This document shows positions 8,888 through 16,131 of a DNA stretch of 38,548 nucleotides, one piece after another (the first letter of the stretch is position 1; each line of letters begins with the position of its first letter). Where the stretch lies: the NCBI GenBank assembly GCA_902801825.1, contig CADCJS010000007.1:1-38548 (forward strand). The letters are read 5' to 3'. Below the pieces are notes generated by a model. The model was given only the letters and a program-made list of their open reading frames with translations. It was not told where the DNA came from and did not search any database. The translations under genes were made by a program, and so were the position numbers. This DNA is from an uncultured Erysipelotrichaceae bacterium. GTDB taxonomy: Bacteria; Bacillota_I; Bacilli_A; RF39; UBA660.

Positions 8888-8914
8888 AAGAAAAAAACTC
8901 TAATATTAGAGTTT
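8888..8914 (-). terminator. terminator of the infC-rpmI-rplT operon
   Basis: Perfect 20-bp palindrome AAACTCTAATATTAGAGTTT at 8895-8914, whose upstream end includes the rplT stop, followed by a T-run on the minus strand. Confidence 0.85.
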
Positions 8915-9440
8915 ATTTTAATGCTTTTAATAATTCATCTTTTTTCATTTTTGAATAGTTTTCAATATTCTTTTCTTTTGCAACTTTCTTAAGTTCTGCA
9001 ACTGTCATTTTAGAATAATCTACTTTTTCTTTTTTAACTTCTTTTTTAGTTTCTTCTTTTTTTACTGTAGTTTTTTTAACTTTTCCATTTAATGCATCAT
9101 TTGCTTGTTTTACAAGTTCACTAAATGTTTTAGGATCATTAATTGCAAGTTCTGAAAGCATTTTTCTATTAATTACTATTCCTGCTTTATTAAGACCATT
9201 AATAAATTTAGAATAACTAATATTATTATTTCTACATTCAGCATTAATTCTTGTAATCCATAATTTTCTAAAGTTTCTTTTATTTTGTCTTCTATCTCTA
9301 TAAGCATAAGCTCCTGAATGCATTAATTGTTCTTTTGCAGTTTTGTATAATCTATGTTTACTACCAAAGTAACCTTTAGCTCTTTTTAATATTTTTTTAT
9401 GTCTACGTTTTGTAACTAAACCTGATTTAACTCTAGCCAT
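8913..9440 (-). CDS. rplT: 50S ribosomal protein L20 with a SAP/Rho-N-like C-terminal extension
   Basis: Ribosome assembly protein of the large subunit, and in Firmicutes also the repressor of its own operon. Residues 1-117 are ordinary L20 ([61 protein letters not shown]). L20 normally ends near 118. Here about 57 residues follow: a Lys/Glu/Thr-rich linker ([18 protein letters not shown]), then a ~35-residue unit ([20 protein letters not shown], ending [11 protein letters not shown]) that matches the helix-extended-loop-helix pattern of SAP/Rho-N-like domains, usually nucleic-acid binding. Start ATG with GGAGG. Last gene of the operon. Confidence 0.93.
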   Translation of the reverse strand: MARVKSGLVTKRRHKKILKRAKGYFGSKHRLYKTAKEQLMHSGAYAYRDRRQNKRNFRKLWITRINAECRNNNISYSKFINGLNKAGIVINRKMLSELAINDPKTFSELVKQANDALNGKVKKTTVKKEETKKEVKKEKVDYSKMTVAELKKVAKEKNIENYSKMKKDELLKALK

Positions 9441-9451
9441 GATTTACCTCC

Positions 9452-9658
9452 TTATCTTAAAGTGTCAATTATTCTCTTTAATCTTCTTGTATCTGAATTA
9501 GATAATTGACCAACCTTTCTTAAACGTCTTAATCTTTTAGTTTTATAACTAACTGTATTGTGGTTAGCACCTGCTCTTTTGAATGTTACTGAACCACTAT
9601 TTCTTTTATTAAACTTCTTAGCTGAAGCCTTATGTGTTTTAATTTTATTTTTAGCCAT
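9452..9658 (-). CDS. rpmI: 50S ribosomal protein L35
   Basis: 68-residue basic large-subunit protein with the family signature KIKTHKASAKKFNKRNSG and a C-terminal RRLRKVGQLSNSDTRRLKRI. Its start overlaps the end of infC by 8 nt, and GGAAGG upstream lies inside infC. Middle gene of infC-rpmI-rplT. Confidence 0.95.
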   Translation of the reverse strand: MAKNKIKTHKASAKKFNKRNSGSVTFKRAGANHNTVSYKTKRLRRLRKVGQLSNSDTRRLKRIIDTLR

Positions 9659-10193
9659 TTTCTTTACCTTCCTTCTTTATTGGCATGATCATAACAAACA
9701 TATTTCTATTTTCCATAACTGGTTTATCTTTGATCATTCCATAATCTTTTACTGCTTCTACAAATCTATCTAGAACATCTCTACCAAGTTCTGTATGAGC
9801 TAATTCTCTACCTCTAAATCTAACTGTGGCTTTGATTTTATGACCTTTTTCTAAATATTTAATAACTTGATTAACTTTAGTATTAAAATCATGTACATCA
9901 ATTTTTACAGATAATCTAAATTCTTTTGTTTCTGCATTTGTACTTTTTTGTTTTTTTAATGCTTCTTTTTGTTTTTTATTTCTTTCATATTTGTACTTAC
10001 TATAATCCATAAGTTTACATACAGGTTGTTCTGGTTTACCACCCATTTGTACTAAATCGAATCCTGCTGCTGAAGCAAGTGTTAATGCATCACTTCTACT
10101 TTTTACTCCTAATTGTTCTCCATTAGGACCTATAACTAAAACTTCTTTAGCTCTTATTTGTTCATTAATGAACAAGTCTTTTCCTTTTGCTAT
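9651..10193 (-). CDS. infC: translation initiation factor IF-3
   Basis: Binds the 30S subunit and enforces start-codon fidelity. N-domain (DLFINEQIRAKEVLVIGPNG), linker rich in Lys (RNKKQKEALKKQKST), C-domain (EFRLSVKIDVHDFNTKV, KATVRFRGRELAH, VMENRNMFVMIMP). The longest frame opens with an ATG at 10208, but that ATG directly follows the attenuator T-run and lacks a site. GGAGGTG lies just after it, and the first in-frame codon at proper distance (8 nt after GGAGG) is AUA at 10191-10193. I therefore place the start there, giving (M)AKGKDLFINEQ. Rare AUU/AUC/AUA starts are characteristic of infC and allow IF-3 to limit its own translation. First gene of infC-rpmI-rplT. Confidence 0.93.
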   Translation of the reverse strand: MAKGKDLFINEQIRAKEVLVIGPNGEQLGVKSRSDALTLASAAGFDLVQMGGKPEQPVCKLMDYSKYKYERNKKQKEALKKQKSTNAETKEFRLSVKIDVHDFNTKVNQVIKYLEKGHKIKATVRFRGRELAHTELGRDVLDRFVEAVKDYGMIKDKPVMENRNMFVMIMPIKKEGKENG

Positions 10194-10208
10194 TTCAAGC
10201 ACCTCCAT

Positions 10209-10236
10209 TAAAAAAGTGGATACAATTTGTATCCAC
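10209..10236 (-). terminator. attenuator in front of infC
   Basis: Perfect stem GTGGATAC / GTATCCAC with a 5-nt loop, followed by six T and then at once the infC ribosome binding site. Its position before the operon, not after a gene, marks it as a transcription attenuator. Confidence 0.85.
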
Positions 10237-10336
10237 CAATAAAAAACCTTAATAAATATTTATCTTTGGCTTTTTACCTATTGCTTATTTGCAATCAGGT
10301 GAGATACAAATCTTCTTTCCTTTTTTCAAAACTACA
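10209..10336 (-). promoter_or_regulatory. L20-type leader of infC-rpmI-rplT
   Basis: Leader of about 125 nt from the promoter to the attenuator. On the transcript the segment UUUGUAUCUCAC (plus 10299-10310) repeats the 3' arm of the terminator. It can pair with the terminator's 5' arm GUGGAUACAAA (about 11 pairs with one bulge), so it is a candidate antiterminator strand. Between them a hairpin ACCUGAUUGC...GCAAUAGGU (plus 10276-10300) can form. This is the arrangement of the Firmicutes L20 leader, where L20 binding favours termination. Binding of L20 here is inferred, not seen. Confidence 0.75.
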
Positions 10337-10341
10337 TACGT

Positions 10342-10370
10342 AGTATACTATAAATTATTATTTTTGTAAA
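10342..10370 (-). promoter_or_regulatory. promoter of infC-rpmI-rplT
   Basis: Near-consensus sigma-A promoter: -35 TTTACA (plus 10365-10370), 17-nt spacer, -10 TATACT (plus 10342-10347). Confidence 0.85.
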
Positions 10371-10400
10371 GAGGTTTTTTTATTTACATGAATTTTCACC

Positions 10401-10820
10401 TTATTTTACCATTACCTTCCAATATCTTTCTTTTTTTCTTTCATCATCATCTTCTATATAAATCAAGTAACAATAATGACTCCAACTCAAATTGCCAGCC
10501 AGTGGTTGGCAATTCTTATATTTATTATAAAATAGTCTCATATTTTGAAGCCCAGATCTACTATAACCACTTCCGAATTTGTTAGTTAATTTTTTTGATA
10601 ATTTATTTAAAATTTCTTTACCATATTCTGCTCGAATATTACCATTTTGTTCATTTTCGACAATAATTTTACCAATCATAAAATTATTGTCTACTAAAGT
10701 ATTATTTATTTGATAAATTATTTTATTTTTGTTATTAGTAATAATATCAGATATTTGATTATACATATCATTTATTATTACATCATTATTTTTATCTTTT
10801 TCTACCATAATTGCTTGCAT
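10401..10820 (-). pseudogene. N-terminal fragment of a DUF1016 (YhcG-type) nuclease
   Basis: 139 residues matching only the N-terminal DUF1016_N helical domain: IGKIIVENEQNGNIRAEYG, LNKLSKKLTNKFGSGYSRSG, LQNMRLFYNKY, then LSWSHYCYLIYIEDDDERK. In full-length proteins (about 330-380 residues) this is followed by VREL and a PD-(D/E)XK endonuclease domain. Here the frame stops shortly after the LSWSHY motif (WKVMVK stop), next to the infC promoter. The ribosome binding site (AAAGGAGATATTA) and start are intact, so a short protein could still be made, but without the nuclease. Such genes usually sit in restriction-modification or defence loci. No partner is seen nearby, so it is probably a decayed remnant. 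Confidence 0.7.
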
Positions 10821-10909
10821 TAATATCTCCTTTCTAAATTGTTGTTTTTAATATCAAGTTCTTTTATCAAAAAATAAATTATTTAATTTTTCCTTTTAAT
10901 ATTTATTAA

Positions 10910-10939
10910 AAAATAAAAAAAGTGTCCTTTTTGGACACT
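10910..10939 (-). terminator. terminator of the transglycosylase-like gene
   Basis: Stem AGTGTCC / GGACACT at 10921-10939 with a 5-nt loop, A/T-rich tail giving T-runs on the minus strand, directly at the stop of the gene above. Confidence 0.85.
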
Positions 10940-12123
10940 TATTTTATTTTATTATTATTATAATATGATTCTCTATCAAAAGTACCATCTATTCCAGTTG
11001 AATTTACTACTAAAACATTTCTAGTACCATCATCATTATTAACTATAAATGGTTCTCCTGAGAAATTATTTTTATAAATATTATAAACATAATTAGGATC
11101 ACCATAATTTCTAGCAGAATCATAACCTACTTTATCTAAAATTACACTAAATACTTTATAAGGTTCTACATTACCACTAGGATAATTTTGTCTATAACTA
11201 TTATAGTTACCAATACCAATATTATGCATTAATATTGAATCTTCAATACTATTATTACACATTGAATAATTATATCTAAACATATAACAACCAATATTAA
11301 TATTTACTTCTGGATTACTTAATTCACTAGGAGATACTACATAATTAACATCACTATATGCTTCTTTATTATAAGTAATTACAAATGATATATTATTACC
11401 TTTACCATCTGTTGTATTAACAACTTGATCTAACCACTGTTCTGCATCTATTTTAAGTAAATTATAACCACAAGCAGCAGATTCTTGACATATCATAGAT
11501 CTAATAATATTTGGTGAAATACCATATTTAGGACATATTTCATTTAATAAATCGTCATATTTTTTAGCATTTTCATTAACATCCATATCTTGACTAGGTA
11601 TATAATCAGCATCTATTGTAACAATATTATCATTTGTTTTAATATCTTTAGCTTTTTCTTCTTTTGTTTCTTCTTCAAATACTTTATAATCTACTTTATT
11701 TTCTTCCATTAATCCTTTTAAAGAAACTAAGAAATTTTTATCATCTTGTGATTTATATATAACTTCATCACTAACATCATTAAATACTTTATTATTGTTA
11801 TAATTCTTAACAAGAACAGTTGCGGCATTTAAACTAACCGCAGTAACAATCGCAGTTAGACCTAAGGCTACTTGTTTTTTAAGTCTATTCTTTTTACAAA
11901 AATTATTATATGAATCTATTCCTGCGATTCTATAAATTAAAGAATTATTTTGTAACTGAATCATATCAAAAGGAAATTCTGTTTTTTTATAATTTGGATT
12001 ATTAGAAGCTCTTTTAATATCTTCTATTTCAAATTCTGTTGCTTTTCTTCTTTCTTTTCCAACTTTTACCCACAAATTACCTTTATTATCAAAATAATAC
12101 ATAGCTTTGCCATTTGGTATCAT
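10939..12123 (-). CDS. membrane-anchored lytic-transglycosylase-like protein
   Basis: 394 residues. The N-terminal ~80 residues are cytoplasmic and polar (YYFDNKGNLWVKVGKERRK), then one transmembrane helix near 84-105 (KKQVALGLTAIVTAVSLNAATVLV), then an external part. Near 190-225 the segment LLNEICPKYGISPNIIRSMICQESA fits the lysozyme-like (SLT) fold, with the Glu of QES as the candidate catalytic acid. NINIGCYMFRYN and EDSILMHNIGIGNYNSYR fit the later helices of such domains. It would cleave or remodel peptidoglycan, but I cannot name a family. Its start overlaps the stop of the small upstream gene (ATGA), so the two are coupled. Confidence 0.6.
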   Translation of the reverse strand: MIPNGKAMYYFDNKGNLWVKVGKERRKATEFEIEDIKRASNNPNYKKTEFPFDMIQLQNNSLIYRIAGIDSYNNFCKKNRLKKQVALGLTAIVTAVSLNAATVLVKNYNNNKVFNDVSDEVIYKSQDDKNFLVSLKGLMEENKVDYKVFEEETKEEKAKDIKTNDNIVTIDADYIPSQDMDVNENAKKYDDLLNEICPKYGISPNIIRSMICQESAACGYNLLKIDAEQWLDQVVNTTDGKGNNISFVITYNKEAYSDVNYVVSPSELSNPEVNINIGCYMFRYNYSMCNNSIEDSILMHNIGIGNYNSYRQNYPSGNVEPYKVFSVILDKVGYDSARNYGDPNYVYNIYKNNFSGEPFIVNNDDGTRNVLVVNSTGIDGTFDRESYYNNNKIK

Positions 12124-12317
12124 AAATTCATCTCCATTTTAACTCTTTCTAATTCTTTTTCTGTTATTGTTAATAATTTTATTTGATTATTTTCTACTAT
12201 ATATTGACTTATATATATTTTTTCTTCATCTTCATATGCCATATAATTTTTATTATCTATACAAACCGAATCAATCAAATTATAACTCTTATTATCTATT
12301 TTAATTTCTTTATCCAT
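12120..12317 (-). CDS. small protein coupled to the transglycosylase-like gene
   Basis: 65 residues, acidic and beta-prone (NKSYNLIDSVCIDNKNYMAY, EEKIYISQYIVENNQIKLL), with no signal peptide or helix. Strong ribosome binding site AAAGGAGG. It resembles short DUF1292-like proteins in composition, but no motif proves it. The 4-nt overlap with the next gene suggests a joint role. Confidence 0.6.
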   Translation of the reverse strand: MDKEIKIDNKSYNLIDSVCIDNKNYMAYEDEEKIYISQYIVENNQIKLLTITEKELERVKMEMNL

Positions 12318-12389
12318 AGTATACCTCCTTTAATAATTATAACAAATATTATTAAAAATAATAATTAAATAATTAAAACTATACATTTA

Positions 12390-12725
12390 TTAAACAAAAC
12401 TATTAAGTATATTTCTAATCTTTATCCCATTACTCCTATAAGAAAAATAATAATTAGTCATTGAAGAAAAATATTTTTCAACAGTTACATTTCCAGTAGC
12501 ATATATTTGATTATTATCCTCATCAGAGTATAATCCTGATCCTGTAAAAGAAACAATACCATTTGCGTATGTAGCAGTTATACTATCTACATTTTCCTTA
12601 TTTTCTATTACAGTATTATTATTAACTGAAATAATACCATAAGTACTTGTATCATCTGGTGCGGATGCGAATACTTCAGTTGGTATTAAATAATTAAATA
12701 TTAATTCTATATATTTTTTTGTCAA
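12390..12725 (-). pseudogene. possible remnant of a secreted protein
   Basis: Open frame of 111 codons beginning at a TTG with no ribosome binding site. The start of the translation (IELIFNYLIPTEVFASA then PDDTST) looks like the end of a signal peptide followed by a polar, beta-rich exported region (GIISVNNNTVIENKENVDS, SGLYSDEDNNQIYATGNVTV). The 5' end seems lost or eroded. No family recognised. The coding-like base composition suggests it was once a gene. Confidence 0.35.
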
Positions 12726-12757
12726 TAATAAATAAAAATATTTTCAATTTATAATCA

Positions 12758-13432
12758 CTATATTTTATATTTTTTTAAGTATTCTTTTTTTTCTTTTGAA
12801 ATACGATAGCTTTCTATAGATTTTTGTATAATTTTATTATGTACCCATTTATCTAATTTATAGTTTTTTATATACTCTATAGTACTATCATATTGTTTTG
12901 CTAATGCAGTTGCAAAAAACCATGCTATCATCATATTAACATAATATTCATCTGATTTAATATTAGAAACCATTTTTAAATATTCTGGTTTAAAATTATC
13001 ATCTAAATATATTCTCATAAGCATACCTATACCAAATCTAATAGTATAAGTATCTTTTGATTTAATCCATCTTTTTATTTCATTTATTAATTTATCTGAA
13101 TTCTTTAAAAATATTTTAGGTGATGATTGATCACAAGTAGCCCAGTTATCAATATATGGTAAAAATTTATTAAATTCAAATAAACATTCATCATAATCTT
13201 TTATTTCTGAAATAATAAATGCATGTATTTGATTTTCATCAAAGTATTTATGTGGTAAATCATTTAAGAAATCAGAATAATTATTCTCCTTAATAATTTT
13301 TTTAGATAATTGTCTAAGTAAAGGAGTACGAACTCCTATAATCCTTTCTTTATTAATATTAGGTATTAATTTAGATTGAAATTCTCTATATTCTTTATCT
13401 TGTAATTTAAATAATTCATCTATTATATTCAT
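12758..13432 (-). CDS. AlkD-like DNA alkylation repair enzyme
   Basis: HEAT-repeat DNA glycosylase family (DNA_alkylation), removing bulky or cationic alkylated purines. 224 residues, all-helical. Signatures: GVRTPLLRQLSKKI near 33-46, PYIDNWATCDQSSPKIF near 90-107, containing the conserved D-x-W-A-x-C-D, and RFGIGMLMRIYLDD near 130-143. Start ATG with AAAGGAG. Divergent from the phosphoesterase gene and alone in its unit. The mild form without the AlkC/AlkD distinction is a homology call; substrate is not visible. Confidence 0.88.
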   Translation of the reverse strand: MNIIDELFKLQDKEYREFQSKLIPNINKERIIGVRTPLLRQLSKKIIKENNYSDFLNDLPHKYFDENQIHAFIISEIKDYDECLFEFNKFLPYIDNWATCDQSSPKIFLKNSDKLINEIKRWIKSKDTYTIRFGIGMLMRIYLDDNFKPEYLKMVSNIKSDEYYVNMMIAWFFATALAKQYDSTIEYIKNYKLDKWVHNKIIQKSIESYRISKEKKEYLKKYKI

Positions 13433-13493
13433 AATTATTAACTCCTTTATAATTATATCAATTATACTATTAAAAATAAAGATTTTTTATATT

Positions 13494-13529
13494 TTGTTAT
13501 TTTAATAAAATCGTAGTATAATTATACTA
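13494..13529 (+). promoter_or_regulatory. promoter with palindrome over the -10
   Basis: -35 TTGTTA (13494-13499), 17-nt spacer, -10 TATAAT (13517-13522). A perfect 16-bp palindrome TAGTATAATTATACTA (13514-13529) covers the -10 and could be an operator, though AT-richness makes chance palindromes likely. Confidence 0.7.
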
Positions 13530-13544
13530 GAGGAAGTGATCTTT

Positions 13545-14615
13545 TTGAGAATAGCAATTATTTCAGATATACATGCGAATAAACATGCATTAGATTTAGT
13601 ATTAAAAGATATTGAAAAAAGAAATGTTGATAAAATTATATGTTTAGGTGATATAGTAACTAAATATTTTTATCCTGAGTATTGTGTTGATGCGGTTAGT
13701 AAAAACTGTGAAATAGTAATACGAGGTAATTGTGATGATAGATTGGTTAAAAATCCTAACTTTGCTTGGGCTAGAGGTAAATTAAGTGCTACAGAAATAA
13801 CAGATATTAAAACTAGTAATTTAATATATAATGGTTCTAAAAGTAAAATGCTGGATGGATTAGATTATTTAAATAACTTACCTATTAAAGGTCAAATTGA
13901 AATAGGTAAATCTATTGTTAATTTATATCATTCTAATCCAAAAGATTTAGAAAGTGTGTTTAATCCTAAGGTTAATACTAAAATATCAGTTAATAGGACT
14001 AATAATAAAAAAGAACAAATATTAGATCATAATGAAATGTTTGAAGATGATAAACCTAGTACAACTGTTGTTGGACATACTCATATGGATTATATTAGTA
14101 AAGTTAAAGATGATAAATTACATGTAGAACCAGATAGTTCTGAAGGTACAATAATACTACCTAATGATAAGGCAATTATAAATGCTGGTTCTGTTGGTGA
14201 AAATATTGACTATTTAGGTGTTGATAAAAATTATGAAGTTATTAGTACTGAAATTACTTATGCTATTTTAGATGATAAAGGTTTAGAACAAGGGTTTAGT
14301 GCTCAAATAGTAAAAATACCATATAAAGAAACATTTAAAGTTGTATTTGAAGATTCTATTGATAAACAAATAATTGGTAAAGAAAATGGAGGGTTTCCTT
14401 ACTCCCCTAGTGATACATCTTACAGAGGAAGAAATGTTATTCAACAAAATCCTAATGATGAAAAACTAAGAGAACATATAAATAAACGTATTGCGGATAA
14501 TATTGAAGCTGAAGATAAAAGAAAAAAAGAAAAAAATATAAGAGAAACAATTAAAGATAAAATGGAAAATCCATTAGAACCTTCTAAAGAAGGAAAAGGA
14601 CAAAAAATAAGTTAA
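13545..14615 (+). CDS. calcineurin-like phosphoesterase (YfcE/MJ0936-type core) with long insert and charged tail
   Basis: Binuclear metal phosphodiesterase/phosphatase, probably cytoplasmic. Start chosen at the TTG (13545), giving MRIAIISDIHAN, with GAGGAAGTGAT upstream; the GTG at 13536 lies inside the ribosome binding site. Metal motifs: DIHAN near 8, GDIV near 36, GNCDD (GNHD-type) near 63, and GHTHMD near 178. GSVG near 222 closes the domain. At 356 residues it is longer than the ~160-250 of simple family members. The extra parts are an insert near 80-170 and a ~110-residue tail that ends in a charged helix (NKRIADNIEAEDKRKKEK). Substrate unknown. 12 nt ahead of the pyrophosphorylase gene and surely co-transcribed. 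Confidence 0.82.
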   Translation: MRIAIISDIHANKHALDLVLKDIEKRNVDKIICLGDIVTKYFYPEYCVDAVSKNCEIVIRGNCDDRLVKNPNFAWARGKLSATEITDIKTSNLIYNGSKSKMLDGLDYLNNLPIKGQIEIGKSIVNLYHSNPKDLESVFNPKVNTKISVNRTNNKKEQILDHNEMFEDDKPSTTVVGHTHMDYISKVKDDKLHVEPDSSEGTIILPNDKAIINAGSVGENIDYLGVDKNYEVISTEITYAILDDKGLEQGFSAQIVKIPYKETFKVVFEDSIDKQIIGKENGGFPYSPSDTSYRGRNVIQQNPNDEKLREHINKRIADNIEAEDKRKKEKNIRETIKDKMENPLEPSKEGKGQKIS

Positions 14616-14627
14616 AGGATGATAAAT

Positions 14628-15818
14628 ATGTATAAATTAAAAAAATATAATCAAGAACAATTGTTAAGATATTATGATGAATTAGATAGTAAAGAGAAAA
14701 AGGAATTAAAAAAACAAATTAATTCTATAGATTATAAATTAGTTAATAAAGCATATATTGATTCATATACAGATGAAATGATAGATATAAATAAAGTATC
14801 TAGTTTAAAAATAATAGATAAAGATAATGTTAATAAAGAAGATAGTTTAATTGGAGAAGAATTAATTAAAAATAATGAATATGCGGTTTTATTAATGGCA
14901 GGAGGTTTTGGTTCAAGACTTGGTCTTAATAAACCTAAAGGATGCTTAGAATTAAATATTAATGGAAAGACTATTACTTTATATGAAATATTTATAAATC
15001 AATTAAAAGAAGCGAATAAAAAATATAATTCAAATATTAATTTATATATTATGACAAGTATTAATAACTATGAAGATACTACTAATTTTTTTAAAGAAAA
15101 TAATTATTTTGATTACAAAGATAGAATTATATTTTTTAAACAAGATCAATTTCCTATTTTAGATGTTAATGGAAAAATTACTTTAAAGAATAAACATGAA
15201 ATATTAATGGGACCTAATGGTAATGGTGATGTATTTAATGCATTAAAAAGAAATGGTATAATTTATGATATGAAAAATAAAGGTATTAAATACGTATTAT
15301 TTACTACTATAGATAATGTATTAACTAATCTAGTAGATACTACATTTATTGGTACTACAATAAAAAATAATTATTCTTTAGCTAGTAAAACATTAATGAA
15401 AACTGATGAAAATAGTAAAGCATGGGTATTTTGTAAATATAATAATAAACCATATATGTTAGAAGATCAAAATATAACAGTTGATATAACAAATAAAAAA
15501 GATAATAACGGAAATTATATTTACAGAGAGACTAATATAGCTTACCATTTAATATCACTTAAAAATATAATAAAGTTTTCAAAAAAAGAATTAAGATATA
15601 ATAGAGCATATAAAAATAATAAATTTTTAGATGATAATGGAAATTTAATAGACACTAAAGATAAAAACTCTTTTAAATTTGAAAAATTTATATTTGATGC
15701 ATTTAAATATGCGGATGATATGCTTTTATATAGAATAAATAGAGATGAATTTTGTCCAATTAAAGAACAAAGTGATATAGAAAAAGCAATTGATGCATTA
15801 AAAAACAAAATGTCTTAG
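14628..15818 (+). CDS. UDP-sugar pyrophosphorylase (UDPGP family)
   Basis: Transfers UMP from UTP to a sugar-1-phosphate, making a UDP-sugar for cell envelope synthesis. Start at the ATG giving MYKLKKYNQEQ, with AAAGGATGAT upstream; the earlier ATG lies within that site. 396 residues. The nucleotide-binding loop is LLMAGGFGSRLGLNKPKG near 88-105, the form of the eukaryote-like UDPGP/AGX family rather than GalU. Other family segments are MGPNGNGDVFNAL near 194 and TTIDNVL near 223. Whether the sugar is glucose or an N-acetylhexosamine cannot be told. Second gene of a two-gene operon ending in a terminator that overlaps its stop. Confidence 0.87.
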   Translation: MYKLKKYNQEQLLRYYDELDSKEKKELKKQINSIDYKLVNKAYIDSYTDEMIDINKVSSLKIIDKDNVNKEDSLIGEELIKNNEYAVLLMAGGFGSRLGLNKPKGCLELNINGKTITLYEIFINQLKEANKKYNSNINLYIMTSINNYEDTTNFFKENNYFDYKDRIIFFKQDQFPILDVNGKITLKNKHEILMGPNGNGDVFNALKRNGIIYDMKNKGIKYVLFTTIDNVLTNLVDTTFIGTTIKNNYSLASKTLMKTDENSKAWVFCKYNNKPYMLEDQNITVDITNKKDNNGNYIYRETNIAYHLISLKNIIKFSKKELRYNRAYKNNKFLDDNGNLIDTKDKNSFKFEKFIFDAFKYADDMLLYRINRDEFCPIKEQSDIEKAIDALKNKMS

Positions 15819-15833
15819 AAAAGACATTTTTTT
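15807..15833 (+). terminator. terminator of the pyrophosphorylase operon
   Basis: Arms AAAATGTCTT / AAGACATTTT with a 4-nt loop that includes the stop codon, then a T-run. Confidence 0.9.
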
Positions 15834-15985
15834 ACATATACTCTTGTATTAGAACTAGACATACTACTTATATTTGCTTTATTTGTTAAAATCCAACTAT
15901 ATTTCCTTGGAAATTGGTCCTTATTCCTATATATTGATTCTTTTTGTTTTAACATTATATATCTAAATCTGAATCTAACATTATC
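15819..15985 (-). pseudogene. degraded ORF6N-domain (phage antirepressor-type) gene
   Basis: Six-frame reading of this gap gives pieces of an ORF6N domain on the minus strand in two frames: MLDSDLDI at about 15979, which matches the family's VMLDxDLAxLY, and, after a frameshift, YRNKDQFPRKYSWILTNK, which matches its KRNxxRFPxDFxFQLT region. The frame then runs to a stop without the rest of the domain. ORF6N domains belong to phage and mobile-element DNA-binding proteins. Clearly non-functional. Confidence 0.5.
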
Positions 15986-16131
15986 TCCTATTCAAATAAT
16001 AAAAAATATAGTATTTCTACTATATTTATTCCATAAATTTTCTAAATCATTTTATTCGGATTATTATTTAAAAAAAGAAATTGGATTTCTCCAACTTCTT
16101 CGCATCGCAATATCAAAATATTACGAACAAT
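15986..16131 (-). other. spacer with terminator hairpins and the atcgcaatat motif
   Basis: No gene. It holds a hairpin AAATATAGTA / TACTATATTT at about 16006-16030, the terminator of the GNAT-YoaP gene, and the motif at 16104-16122 that also ends the next cassette. Confidence 0.45.
16070..16096 (-). terminator. terminator of the GNAT-YoaP gene
   Basis: Stem AGTTGGA / TCCAATT with a GAAA tetraloop on the minus strand, then a T-rich run. Confidence 0.75.

Noticed and set aside
13514-13529. Operator palindrome as a firm regulatory call
   Set aside because: TAGTATAATTATACTA is perfect, but it is all but two bases A/T and overlaps the -10, so chance is likely; it is noted only with the promoter.
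15542-15808. Minus-strand gene inside the pyrophosphorylase
   Set aside because: It is the antisense of conserved coding sequence, with no ribosome binding site. The same applies to antisense frames near 25198, 34793 and 37673.
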